The notes under the pieces are model-generated. The model saw only the letters and a program-made list of their open reading frames with translations, was not told the DNA's origin and searched no databases. A DNA stretch of 64,000 nt. Origin: Liolophura sinensis. Taxonomy: Eukaryota > Mollusca > Polyplacophora > Chitonida > Chitonidae. Shown one piece after another: positions 32,756 to 47,700 of the stretch. The stretch is from positions 10,476,281-10,540,280 of the forward strand of contig NC_088301.1 in assembly GCF_032854445.1 (NCBI RefSeq). The letters are read 5' to 3'. A program made the translations under genes and the position numbers. The stretch's first letter is position 1, and each line of letters opens with the position of its first letter.

Positions 32756-35700
32756 TCTTTCAAAATATTTTTATTATTTTTTTTTCTTGTTAGGTTGTCC
32801 TCAGCTGCTTTCACTGAAAAGTATTAAATGCTCCCAGGCAATAAAACTGCTGGAACTGGTTTTGTTAAACATAGCTGGACATCTGAAAACTAATAAACTA
32901 ATTTGGTTTCACTTCCTATGGATACATGTACATGTATGCACAACAGTATCAGCTAACATGGTAGCTGAAGGCACTGAATCAGCTAACATGGTAGCTGAAG
33001 GCACTGAATCAGCTAAATATGGCAGCTGAAGGCACTGAATCAGCTAACATGGTAGCTGAAGGCACTGAATCAGCTAAATATGGCAGCTGAAGGCACTGAA
33101 TCAGCTAACATGGCAGCTGAAGGCACTGAATCAGCTAACATGGCAGCTGAAGGCACTGAATCAGCTAACATGGTAGCTGAAGGCACTGAATCAGCTAACG
33201 TGGTAGCTGAAGGCACTGAATCAGCTAACGTGGTAGCTGAAGGCACTGAATCAGCTAACATGGTAGCTGAAGGCACTGAATCAGCTAACATGGCAGCTGA
33301 AGGCACTGAATCAGCTAACATGGCAGCTGGAGGCACTGAATCAGCTAGCATGGTAGCTGAAGGCACTGAATCAGCTAAATATGGCAGATGAAAGCACTGA
33401 ATCAGCTAACATGGTAGCTGAAGGCGCTGAATAAGGTAACATGGCAGCTGAAGGCACTGAATCAGCTAACATGGTAGCTGAAGCACTGAATCAAGAAGAA
33501 TATACATGTATTTATATTTCTTGGACATTTTTATTTTGAAGCCTCTTCAACCACTACCACTATCTATGTGAAAATTATATGACTTCTGAACTCTAAACAA
33601 AAGGATTATATAATAAAAGAATTTTTTTCACTGTCACATGCACAAAATTCATATCAATTCAAAAGATGCAGTGATAAACAGGTGTTTCAGAGCATAAGAC
33701 AGCCAACTAAAATTAGCTTTATTGTGACAACTACTTATAATATGTCCACATCATACACGAATTTGAAAAGTAGACATACATCGTATCTATAACATGAAAA
33801 GTATGTCCCTAACTATTGTAAGCATATACTATCAGTAACAACCATGTCATGAATAAGCACAAGTACAAACTCAAGAAACAGACAAAAGTGACAAATTTAA
33901 GATCAAAGCTTGAGAAACATAAAACAGGCATAGAAACGTTAGTACATGAGAAAGTCTACACTGAACTGTGAATGAAATATGGTTTATCTGACTGTATGTG
34001 GGCTGCAGGGTAGAAAGCCTCAGCCCAAGACCGTCCCCTACATGATCATATAAACTGAATTCACCTGTGCCACTGCCGGGTGGCGTGTGCTGAGGCTGCG
34101 GATGGGGGGTACCGGCTGGTTGCATTCCTGGAGTGTGGGTACTCATGGGTCGCGGGGGAGTGGCCACGTGGGTCCGCGTGGCATGCGCCATTCCTGCTAA
34201 TGAAGATGTGGAGGTGATGAGGACTAATGCATGACGAGGAAAGTGGCAAGACGCAGGGCGACAGGTGAGGAAGGGGAGGTAATCAGAGTAACACCTGTTC
34301 ACATGACTGGGTAGGATGACGAGGAAGGGAGAAAGGGAGAGGCTACACAGGTGACATAACAGTGGAGGATACAGGGAAGCTGGGTCAGGATCGGTCCCTC
34401 ATACAATGGCACTTAACTAAAGGCTTCTCACGCACAGCCTGTACTGCAGACACACTGAAAGCAGGGGAGACAACTGCCACAGCCAGAAGCAAAGCAAAAT
34501 ATTTCACAGACAACTCTCTGACGGAGAGCACTGCAAGCTGTACAAGGCAAACTTTTATACTCTTAGGGACAGCTGATACTGAAGTATCAATAGTGATATC
34601 TACATGGAATACTATTAACACAAGACAAGTAGTTACTCAGTGGTTTTCTAATGAAGGTTGACTGATAGAGGAATGAAATAATTTCCATACGATAAAAAAT
34701 TATGAACAAAAAGATGCCTGCTGTAAGTGAAACTGATTTCTGAGACATCTACATGTAAGTGGTGCTATAAGAAAATTCAAACCTCACATGACATCTGATG
34801 TTATGATTGATGATTTGCTGGTTGGTCTTGTTGTTTGTAAGAGAATGCCACACCCTTGTGACTGCTGAATGCTAAAATGCCCTAATGATAACTTAGCATG
34901 TTAGATTTCCTAACTCAGGCAATGTCAAGAATGTCATATTCAGATGACAGTCTCATTTTGACAATTATGAATCTCATTTATGTATTTAGATGTAAGAAAA
35001 AGCAATGATTTTATGCATGAAACATAGAGGTTAGAAAAACTGCTGGATGCTCAACCATGGTCAAGTTCATCAGTGCATGTATGTCACTAGTTCATGTCCC
35101 TTGTCCATGTGGTTGTTGACGTCAGCACACACATATAGTGCTTACATTTCCATTATCACACATCTGTGGGTATAACATGTAGTGTTAAATGATTGTCCCT
35201 TGTACATGAGTTAGTCAGTACACAGACATAGTGCTTACATTTCTATCATCAAACACCTAGAGGTATAACATGTAGTGCTAAATGAATGTCCCTTGTCCAT
35301 GAGTTAGTCAGTACACAGATATATTGCTTATATAGTGCATTGATACCTAGGGGTATAATGTACTGCTAAATGATTATCACTCGTATCTGTCTGTAAGTAA
35401 ATCAGTGCACAGATATAGTGGTTATATTTCAATCATCACACCACTAGAGGGTAGAACATGTAGTGCCGTTTGTCACTCCTATATGTCCATGATTAATTCA
35501 GTGCACACATATAGTGCTTATATTTCAATTACCACACATCTAGGAGTGCTGAAAGTCTACTTCGATTAAACCACGATTATGTCAGTACTGCTCTCTACAA
35601 GTTGTAAACATGCTGTGTATGTATGGGAATACAGTCAGTGAGAGTCAGTGGACAAGAGAGGGGAGCAAGGGGAGGTAATTTACCCGGATCCATGGGTTCA

Positions 35701-38700
35701 CTCTGCCAGCCGGAGGAGCTGCTGAGACTGGCAGGGGATTTGCCGTAGTAACCAGACATATTCTCGGCCTCATCACCGACGCTTTCCACCTCATCATCAA
35801 CCGGAGACATGGAGTTCATGGGGGTTCGCTTGAGGCGCTTGTGGGGGTGCCCCGAGGGGCTGAGGGTGGACTGGCCGTTCTGCATCCCGTGGTGCATGCC
35901 CACCACCATGGCCTGCTCGTGGGGGCTGTACGTGTAGTAGTTAGGGCTATCCAGCTTGGCCTGCTGCATCATGTGGGTGCCGTTCTGGGGCATCATTATG
36001 GAAGCTGAAACCCAACACACACAACCAGTCAAAAAACACAGGTAGATGTTCAGCACGCTCTGAGTTCCTGTTTTATCTATTTATTTATTTACTTATTTGA
36101 TTGCTGTTTTATGCCGTACTCAATAATATTTCATTTATACGACGGTGGCCAGCATTATGGTCAAAGGGAGAGCCCGGAGGAAACCCATGACCATCTGAAG
36201 GTTGTTGGAAAACCTTCTCACTTACGGCCGGAGAGGAAGCCAGCGTAAGCTGAATTCCTGTTTAAAAACTACATGTCAGATAATACAAATGCACATGTAA
36301 CCCGTACTGTCTTTCACCTAAAGTTCAGGTTGTTTTGACACATTCTGCATCATTCTGATTGATTCATCCACATTTACAGAGCTACGTATGAGCTTTTCGA
36401 GAACTTTGATTTTGTAAGCATTGGCAAGAAAAGTATCATTTTACGGCCTTTAAGTGCTTCTTGAAGTGCAATTTAACGTGTCAAACTACACAAACTTCCA
36501 AATATAAATTACTGTTAATAAGAAAAAAAACTATTCAGTGTTACAGCCTATTTTCTAACACCTGTTTTATGATATACCATGAAATGTTCACCATACATTA
36601 GTCACAGTCTACTCAAATTAAAACAACGACTTCAACATCCTGCCATTTAACTGTTTAACGTGAAAAGTACTGGGTTGAAAAGGCTTAGATGAGGTAAACT
36701 GCTAATACTGTTCAAGACTACATGTTGGTTTGCTCATGCATTTGTTTGAAGGTTTTTAACTCCACACTCTTACATGATAGCAGTTCACTTTTGTGGAGGT
36801 AGATGCATTTTTGACACACATATCAATGGACATATCATTGCACATGTAGTGCGGCAATGTCAATACTGTTTAATTTACCAAAGTGCTAATACACACAAAA
36901 TATATACTAACACAGGCTGTAATATACAGGTACACCTAGAATTATGAAGACTGCAATTTATGCCTATGGTTCTGCAGGCTACGTTTTGGGCTTACACAGG
37001 TTGCAATACAGGCTTACACAGATTGCAATACAGGCTTACACAGGCGGCAATATAGGATTGCACAGGCTGAAATGTAGGCTTACACAAGCTGAAATGTAGG
37101 CTTATATACAGGTTGCAATACAGGCTTACATAGGCTGCAATGTAGGCTTAACACAGGTTGTAATATAGGCTTATGCAAGCTGCTATGAAGGCTTCTACAG
37201 GTTATACAGGCTGTAATTGAGGTTTAAACAGACTCTTATACAGACTGTAACTGAGGCTTAAACAGGCTGTAATATATGCTTATACAGGTACACGTGCTGT
37301 AAGAGAGGCTTATACAGGTTGCAACAGAGGCTTATACAGGTTGCAAAAGAGGGCTATGCAGGTTGTAACAGAGGCCTATGCAGGTTGCAATAGAGGCCTT
37401 AATATACATGCTGCAATACTGGCATATACAGGTTGCAATCAAGGCTTATACAGGTTGCAATCAAGGCTTATACAGTTTGCAATAAAGGTTTATGCAGATC
37501 GCAACAAAAAGCTACAATGAAAAATCTTCATAATGTTCTGTTTTAGTAATGAATAACGTACAGCATGAACTGTTCGAAGTAAGAAATATCTGTTCACAAA
37601 TTCATAATCACAGACTATAAGAAAACCTGCAACATGCCGTAAACAACACTGTTACCTTAACAGGTGCAGTAGTTCTAAATTTTACACTTCTCATACATAC
37701 ATTAACAAGGTGCACATTCCACCCCAACTCAAACTGTCATAGATTACCCACTAAAGTTGATCCTGTTTATACTCAAAAACAAATCAAAGCTAAAGAAGCA
37801 AAAAAAAAACAAAAAAAAAACAACAACAACAAAAAAAGCGGGCAGTACGTACACGAGTAATCCTGAAACTTACGCCTTGTGACCCGCAACAGCTCTTTAG
37901 CTGAGAACACCCCAGTAGCCATAATACTGTCATTGCCAGACACACCTGAGTGGATGTTACCTGGAACTGAGAAGAGAGATCAAAGGTTAGTCTACCTGGG
38001 CTTATCGAGATGGACAAAGGTGAGAGTCTGTCTGAAATTGTAAAGCACAATTCTTTGATATACATGTACAACAAATCAACAAAAATTTGTAGTCTGCCAC
38101 ATAAAATATGCAGTGTCACCATTTTTTTTTCAGCAACATTATCTGAGTGATTCTGGTGTGAAAAAGTTTTAAAATACCTGTAAATATGCACCGTATAAAT
38201 AAATGTACCAGTCAGACGGATGATTTAGTTGGGTTAAATATGATGAATGATGACCATGTTACAGAGAAAAGAAATTTAACATCATTTTGAATGTCAAGTG
38301 AACCCAAGTTTGAATGTTATTTTCCCTCCATCAGGATGATATTATCATGTTTATCCAAAGTACATGTCTACAGGTTACAGATTATACAACAGAATCACTA
38401 GAACACACAATTGTGAGTTCCATTCCAGCCATGGACAGAGAATTTATAGCTTCTCCCCTCTTAATATTTATGGAGCTTGGTGACCATAAGCAGTACACAA
38501 TCATAAAACGACTATCATTTCATTAGATTAAAATCTCACCCTCTGTAAAACAAATTTCATTACAAGCAATCCTTGCAGTTTTAATCCATCCCATCTCAAA
38601 AGTCCTTATAAACCACTAGCATGTGTACATCAAATTATCAACTGGACACCATTGAAAAGTAAGTTGAAAAAAAACAAAAAGTTGAGATCCCAAGGATCAA

Positions 38701-41700
38701 GTCAGTGATGAAGCTACTATACAGGGCTTCAGTTATTGATTGGCTAAACCCTCTGGATGTCTAAATGATCTCATGTTATGGGGCCACATGGACAGGGCTT
38801 CCCTAAACTTTACCTCACAACTGGACAAGGCCATTTATAGCTGTGGCTAATTAAATACAAACATTGCAAGCTCCCTGGGTGGGGTGTACATGTCGTGTAG
38901 GGAAGGGAGGCCAGAGCGCACAGACAAACGATACCACGGACATGACATCAGTGTGGAGTGTTATCTCCCCTCCCGAGAGCGAGCTCTCCAATGTATTCAG
39001 ACTTGCACGGTTAGAACACTGCCACTGCAAATGCTCGGACATGTGTATCACTCAGTATTTAAAATGAACAGTAAGATTATCAAGTTATGTATATCCCAGG
39101 CAACTACAGTTCAATCTTCTCACATGTTCACATAATGTCAAAACTTTTTATTATTGGCAGTTTATGGATCCAAGGGTACATTTTAACATAATTGTCTTAA
39201 CATACCATTTGTTAACTTCTATCAATTTCATCTAAAAAAAAATGGTCTAAATATGTGTCCAACTCACATTTCAAATATTAATGTAAAACTCAAAAACAGC
39301 TTTGTGGAATCCGCTTGCGACTCATTTTCATGTTTCTCCTGTGCTTTACCAATTTCTTAACTTTATATGGGATACACACAAGGGATTTTTTCCTTGATAC
39401 TGACGTATTTTGCGAATTTCCACAGAATCTGCTTAGTGTGTCTGCAATGAAGCTGGCAGATTTCACTGGCAATCTTGTCCGTTTTAAAATTCCCTTGTGT
39501 TACTTGTATATAATGTCAGATTGTGTGAGCTCCAGTGAAATTTGGTGATGAGAAAATGAAACTGACAGCACAAAATTGCTGATCTCTGCCATTTTGTTTG
39601 AGTCACATGATTTATTAAATCACATGACATACCCTGTACCTTACTGACCACAACTGCTGGATAAATTCCTCTCGTGTGCACCTGCGAATCTGGGGGGGGA
39701 AAACGTCCCTACATATGAATGAATCTGTCGAGTGTGCTCGCGGCTTTCATGGAATTTCAAATGTCTTAGAGAAACGGGCATATCGTTGGCTAACACCTAC
39801 AGTAAAATAAAGGTGGTCATGGGAACCTCCATATTGTACCCTCTTTGGTTTTTTTTTTTTAACTGGCTCAAAAATTACGAAATTGTACCAAAATATCAAA
39901 CATCTTTTCCTAAACATGGCTTAATTCTGTCTGCAAGAAACTGTGCAAGGCTGTATAGATTATATATTGAATGAGTGAATGATTATGGCTTAACGGGAGA
40001 CCTCAGTAATTTTTTCAGTCACATCGTGGCGCGATTATATCTTAGGCATGGATTTCAAAATGTCAAAACTGGACGTATGTCCACGTAACAATTGAAGGGT
40101 TTACTTTTTTTTAAAATAAAAATATACTATGGCCCTAATGACATACCAGCACATGCAGTACAATGATTTCTTTAGCAATTCATCATCTAGTCAAAGACAT
40201 ACAGGTTGTAAAATGTATTATCTAATTTATAGCAAGAAAAACACCAAGGTTTGCAAAACATATCATCTATCTGTTTCAATAAAACAGCACTGGACAATAT
40301 AAAGACATCCAAAATCAAACATGCTGGAATTCTTTTTTAATAAAAAGGTAATTTGTGATCGCATATTAGAGACATGACATACAACACACATGTAGCTCCA
40401 AAATTTTATCTAGAGCTTTGAAATTAGAGATTATCCCATGGTTGGCTTGGGATTGAGGTCTGCTCAGTGGGGAGAGGGGAATTGGTCAGTGGGGGTCAGT
40501 GTCAGGTCAAGCCCTTCACAGAATCCTGAGTGGGTAAATCTGTAAGTAAACACTGCTGGGGCAGAATGGGTGCTCCCACAGGCACACTACACTGACCAGC
40601 CAGTATAACATAACACCACAAGAATAAACACCTCTGCTGACCATGGCAGTGCATGTTATGGCATGACTGCTATCTTAACCTGCACGCTGAACAAGAACAT
40701 TATACATGTATTGTACAAATCTGGGATATTGTATTTGTGGAACACTGCCTGAATTCATTGCATTAATTAATGGAAGTTTATTAAAATGGTTATCCATGCA
40801 CTATACATCCAAAATAATTTCAACATGACAATGATGGCAATATTTTAGGACAACCTTACCTTTGATGGTAAATTAGTTGTTATTACATTGAATCACTGAT
40901 TTACAGTTAACTTCATAGAGAGATATATAGTGCAGCTGCTCAGGTTACAGGTGCATGTGATCAAGCAACAACAAAATTATTACACAATAAGATGATTTTG
41001 CAAAAAGGGCTTCAACTTCAACTTTAATAATACACAGAATATGCCACAGTTCTGCTAAAAGAAAAAAAAAGTGCTGCAAATTTACAACTTAGATTTCTTA
41101 CAGCTTTAAGTGACAAAAAAAAAAAAAAAAAAAGAATGTATATAAATATGTACTTAAATGAATGATATCAAATTACCATGTATAAAATATATCAGTTACA
41201 TGTATATAAGCTGAGGAAGCAAATGAGATAAGTGTGTCAAATGTTAAAACCAAGTCACTCGTGCACATTTGCGTAGCAGGCAGTAAATGAGTTACATGTA
41301 CGTGAGTGTAATAGGGAAGTGAATTCCACACGTAATTTACACTATGATGCTTTATGCGTAATGTTATCCACACACATGTACTTCACACTATGATGCTTTA
41401 TGCGTAATGTTACCCACACACATGTACTTCACACTATGATGCTTTATGCGTAATGTTACCCACACACATGTAATTTACACTATGATGCTTTATGCGTAAT
41501 GTTACCCACACACATGTACTTCACACTATGATGCTTTATGCGTAATGTTACCCACACACATGTACTTCACACTATGATGCTTTATGCGTAATGTTACCCA
41601 CACACATGTACTTCACACTATGATGCTTTATGCGTAATGTTACCCACACACATGTACTTCACACTATGATGCTTTATGCGTAATGTTACCCACACACATG

Positions 41701-44700
41701 TACTTCACACTATGATGCTTTATGCGTAATGTTACCCACACACATGTACTTCACACTATGATGCTTTATGCGTAATGTTACCCACACACATGTACTTCAC
41801 ACTATGATGCTTTATGCGTAATGTTACCCACACACATGTACTTCACACTATGATGCTTTATGCGTAATGTTACCCACACACATGTACTTCACACTATGAT
41901 GCTTTATGCGTAATGTTACCCACACACATGTACTTCACACTATGATGCTTTATGCGTAATGTTACCCACACACATGTACTTCACACTATGATGCTTTATG
42001 CGTAATGATACCCACACACATGTAATTTACACTATGATGCTTTATGCGTAATGTTACCCACACACATGTACTTCACACTATGATGCTTTATGCGTAATGT
42101 TACCCACACACATGTACTTCACACTATGATGCTTTATGCGTAATGTTACCCACACACATGTACTTCACACTATGATGCTTTATGCGTAATGTTACCCACA
42201 CACATGTACTTCACACTATGATGCTTTATGCGTAATGATACCCACACACATGTAATTTACACTATGATGCTTTATGCGTAATGTTACCCATACACATAAA
42301 TTTACACCAGATGTGAAAAAGGCACAGATGGACGGACAGACAGACAGACAGAGTTTCCAGATGAATTACTTGTGCATGTACATGATATATGTATGTGGAA
42401 TATGACGCATTTACATGAGAGAACATGTTGCAATATAATTATTAATGCGACAATCACAAGGCTTTTTTTTTTCTTTTAATTTCTGGGCTAATGGTCTTTC
42501 AAACTACAAGACCTGAATGGATAATTCCATATTTACCATCTAAACAAACATGTACTTGAATTTTTGAGAACTGACAAATAAAAAACTCTCAATAAAACCA
42601 TCCTCATTACAAGTGCCTTGGGAACAAAGAATGAGACTTAAGCACTGGGACTACTGCACTATAATACTAGAATCTATACACACAATCATAATAAGTGAAT
42701 TGCAATGAATCAATGACTGGATCATGAATGAATGAAAATGAGGTGGGACTATGTTCCCATGGTTACTGTGTGATGATTGACAGGTGAAGTCTTCACATAC
42801 CTTTAATATCCTGGTCATTACTCATTTGCATCTCAGAATAATCTCTAGGGTCTGGGACTGTATTAGAAGAGAAAGAAACAAGGTTTAGGTGTAGGTGCTA
42901 CACTACCCAGACGCCAAAACAGAGAATTTGTCACCTGTTGTCGAAAACCCAAAGAAATGTAGTGTTTTAATGCCTGGAAATTTTTGTGCAGTTTGTTTGG
43001 TATGTATTTCTGTACATGAGCAAGTAATTCATCAACCCCACAAACCTATGCCATGCATTTTTGACTGTGTATGTATATGTCATTTTGTAGTACACATGTA
43101 CAGGTAAAAATACTTGTCGTTTCAGGGTTTAAGAAACATATTAGCCTTTTGTGTTGTTAATTTCCACATAGTCAATACACATACATGTATGTATGCCAAT
43201 CCATATTCATACAGAATTTGTTTTAAACAATTCTTTCTTGTAAGATTCGGGCATATACTGGTGCCAGTATTATCGTGGCCATACCGAGGAAATAGAAAGC
43301 CCTGCATTGAAACGCCTAATGATCACGCACAAGTCAGCTGTTTTCATGTGGGCTACACTAAGTTAGCATAACCTACAGTTTTTTGGGCTATTTCTGCATG
43401 CAACAATTCACAAACACTACTATGCACCTGGGCCTGTTTGTTCAAAACTGTTTGAAGACTTAATATCAGATTTAACATTAAACCAATTTTTTTACTTCGC
43501 CCAAAAATAATTTCATAACAGTATATTAAATATGAACTAAATCTGCCATTGTTATTCTGTACTTCAACTTTGGGCAACTATACTGGCTGCTGAATTTGGC
43601 TAAAATCTTAATAAAATCTGACTTAATATCAGTATTAGCTAATACACTTTCGAACAACTGTGCCTCGAGTAGAAAACAACTACAGGTACATGTGGTAATC
43701 ACAGGATTGCAGTCATGTTTACCATGCTTGTACTTTCTTAGAAACGTACATTGTATATGTGTAAATCGCTTACACAGTCAGCAGCACAGCAGAAATCCCT
43801 CGACTAATCGGGTAAAAATATTGCATTCTCCAAATTTAAATTTATCACATTTTGGGAAAACCATGCAACTGTACATTTACCTCAATATCAATTACATCAA
43901 CAATAACTGCCAACATACAAGTAATGTGTACATGTGGCAAGCATGGAAACAATGTTTTAAGTTAGTGCTTTTACATACCCACGAGTACGTCTCAAGTCTG
44001 CGTGAATAGGGGTAAAACATGTCCATGATAATCCTTCAAGTTCCCTTGTTTATTGTATCATTATGTACATGTTCTTTGCTTTATAGTATTTAATAATTAT
44101 AAATATTGGCGAAAAAGTTGCACACCAGGTGATTATTGTACATTTTATTAATTTCTTTCAAATGTACTTCATATAAAATTCTATCTGAATGTAGACAACT
44201 TATCAGGGTTACACTGACGTCATTGACAATGCCCTTTATCACTGGCATATTCTACAGGCTGTGTAGGCCATGAGTATAACCACTCTTGTCAAACTGCTAA
44301 TGTACAAATATACTTGAGTGAATAAAACACTGAAATTGACACGCCCAGGAGTTGAACTCGCTATCTAATGCACATGTGTGCGATGTATACACACATTCAT
44401 TGGACTGCTCTTAATCATATATACACATTCAAAAGACAACATGTTCTTTCTTGAAAGACCCAGGGGCTACATGTATATATTACAAATACAATTCACATGG
44501 TTGTACAATACCATGCACATATTACAGTGTGTCATAAGAACTTATAAGCAGGGGGCAATGAAAACACCTGTTCAGACTTGAGTGTGAGAAGGTAGCCTGC
44601 TACAAAGTGGGCAGTACAGGATCAGAGCTCTCTGACAGGCCGGTCTGCCACAGACCCACAGTGCAGATATACATACCCGCCTATAGCCCACAGTGTAGAG

Positions 44701-47700
44701 AGATATGTTCCCACTTAACACATGCTGGATATTGATTATCTAGTAGTCTACCATGTCTACCTCGTGCATGTAGGTCTGATTTGCCCCCACAGCACTGTAG
44801 TAACATCTATCAATGCTTATCCCTCCTCCAAATCAAACCTTTCTCAAAACCAAGACTATATAGTATATAGACGCAGACTTCACACTTCTATGCACTGAAG
44901 AGCTGCTGTGCACAGACATGTATTAGCATAGCTTGATCACTGGAAGTCACCATTTTTTGGCTTTGTAGGAGAGAGTTTTTACTTCAATCTAAAGTTGTCT
45001 TGAGTGGCTCAGAGAGATTCTGACTCCAAACATTGCACAGCAAATCTAGTCAGATGTTTTAGTACATGAAGAATGGATGGGCTGCTACAACACAGGCTAC
45101 TGGGTACATGTACATGAGTAACAGTTCCAAAACATAAACATAAATGTAAGCAACTGTGTTATATCCTTGTACATATCAAAAATCTGCTGTCACACTACAT
45201 GTATTCTTAATCTTCTTACATCAAACATTCTCTATGTCTATTTCAATCAAAACAGGTTCTGAGAATAATTTAAAAGATATAAAAAAAAAGAAAATAATCT
45301 AGAATGGCAAAGCAAAACAGCACGACTGTGTCTTTGATTTGGATGTATATATGCAAGTATGGAGATTAGATTTTACTCACACTTGTACATACACATATAC
45401 AGTCTGCTAATGCTCATGTACATGTTCTATAATATTTGTGCCACTACTACCAGATACAGAACTTGGACTAGAATTACAGAGGTTATCTCCCTTTTGTGTT
45501 CCCATTTTTCCCTCTTTTATTCATTGTACGGGCAGGTCAAATTTCACCTAGTCCATACATAAAAGCATGTAAACTTATTTTGAAACACGAACTAAGAAGA
45601 AAAAATATGTTTACAATCAGAACATGTACGGTATAAATCTGTTGCATAAAGTGAAGATCCTAAGAGCAATATATTAAAGGACCTGTAGGCCTACACATGT
45701 AGCTTTCAATGAAGTTTATCTTTGTGCAATGTAGCTTTAGGTAGTATTTAAGCTGTGTACATGTAAGGAGTCTGAGATGAAACGTGCACCACTGCCTTCA
45801 ATTCACAAGTTCCTGTTTGTGCCAATAATCTAGACTGTATGAAAGCTGTATACAAGTTCATAAACATCAAAGTAAAGTATGTACATATATACATAAAGGT
45901 AGCATGTATACCATATATAAGCATACAGTATTAAGTTCCTGGACATACGGCTCTAAGGTTGTACCGAGGTGTATACATGTATTTATTTATATGGTTGAAT
46001 TTTTACACTGTACTCAAGAATATTTCACCTATATGGCAGAGACCAAAATTATGGTGGGAGGAAAGCATACAGAGCCCAGCGGAAACCCACAACCATCTGA
46101 CCCATGCATGGAGAGGAAGCCAGCATGAGCTGTACTTGAACTCACACCAACAGCATTGGTTGGAGACCCCTGGGTCATTGCTTGTTGTGGCATGCTAACC
46201 CCCTAGGCCACCCACCACGCCAGTGGATGTATAAATGTGCAGAATGTACAAAATCCTGTATATGAAAATTGCGGTCCAAGCATTGGTGTGTGTAAAGTTT
46301 CCCATGTAAACCAAAGCAGACAGAATTCTTACCGTAACTGTGTATAAAGTTGGCCAGGTAGAGGTCTAGCTCTCTCACGGACACGCTGATGTGGTGGGGG
46401 TTAACACAAAGGTGTGGGTGCATACATTCAGGGGACTTCTCTAAGCGCTCCCCGTCCGTGCTTTCTAGAGGTATTGCTTTGAAGAGTATCACCATGACCA
46501 AGTCAAGGCGCCAGACCTTATCGGCCTGTCGCAAACAGTCTATACGCCGCATCTTTCCCTTCTGATCGGGGTTACTCAGCACGCAGACAGGTGGGCGTTT
46601 TCCTGTCACGCTGAGCACAAAGTCTTCGCGGCACTCCTGCGTGATGTCCTTTCGTAGTTTGGCCAATAGCCTTGATGCCCACTTTTGCTTAACCTCTGGC
46701 TTCTCGCTCTGCCAATGATAGACAAACAAGTCTGCATATTTTTTCACACAACAGATCCTATTTTTCATTATTTATTTGCCTAATTGGGGTTTATTGCCAT
46801 TTTGAACAATTTTTCACTCACATATGCTGGAGATCAGATATATAGGATTGAAGGCTACAACAGTAAATTTATTTGGCTGGTGTTTTATGTCATACTCAAG
46901 ACTATTTCATATATACAACTGCGACTAGCATTATGGAGGGAGGAAACTGGGCAGAGCCCAAGGGGTACCCACGAACATCTGCAGGTTACTGGAAGACCTT
47001 CCCACATATGATTGGAGAGGATGGCAGAACCATAATGCTGGCCATTGTCACATCAATGAAACAGTCTTGAGTACCGTGTAAAACACCAATCAAATAAATA
47101 AACAAAATTATTACTGGTCAGTGGTGGTTGACATACAAATCCAATACAACCAGGTTACTTGGACACTGGTCAGGGCTGGTTGTATGCAACTCCAGTACAA
47201 CCAGGTTACTTAGTCACTGGTCAGGACTGGTTGTATACAACTCCAGTACAACCAGGTTACTTAGTCACTGGTCAGGACTGGTTGTATACAACTCCAGTAC
47301 AACCAGGTTACTTAGGCACTGGTCAGGGCTGGTTGTATACAACTCCAGTACAACAAGGTTACTTGGACAAATTCCCCGTCAGTTCCAGTTGTATATCCAG
47401 CACAACATGGTTACATGGACATAAAAGTAATCAGAAACAGGGCTCACAATCAATGGGGTATTAGCTGATATTTATCACACCACTCAGACAGGGGAGTTGG
47501 CCAATAAACCCCTCCCTGGCTATTTCCACCAGTTAGATAGTGTGAGAATTGACATCCGGCTGATTTAACGTCTCCATGAGGTATTGGTCACTGAGGTGTG
47601 GGGGCAGACCTCTACTGTCACTGATGTCTGGGCCTGTCACTTTAACACATACCCACAAGTCAAACGCTTGTCTGCCTCCGCATTACAGGCTAGGCCAGTT

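Larger units (their letters stand above)
32474..34064. other. NFI: NFI intron with microsatellite and 30-bp array
   Basis: Contains the AT microsatellite at 32699-32753 and the 30-bp minisatellite at 32948-33490. The remaining 570 bases are unique AT-rich sequence. Confidence 0.8.
36005..37873. other. NFI: NFI intron with SINE and short repeat
   Basis: SINE family 1 at 36083-36256 and a repeat with units of about 22-24 bp at 36980-37500. Confidence 0.75.

Noticed and set aside
32948-33490. Open frames encoding [10 protein letters not shown] repeats
   Set aside because: Product of a 30-bp tandem repeat inside an NFI intron, open on both strands; no evidence of an exon.
47128-47464. Open frames with [17 protein letters not shown] repeats
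   Set aside because: Derived from the 51-bp minisatellite within the NFI intron.
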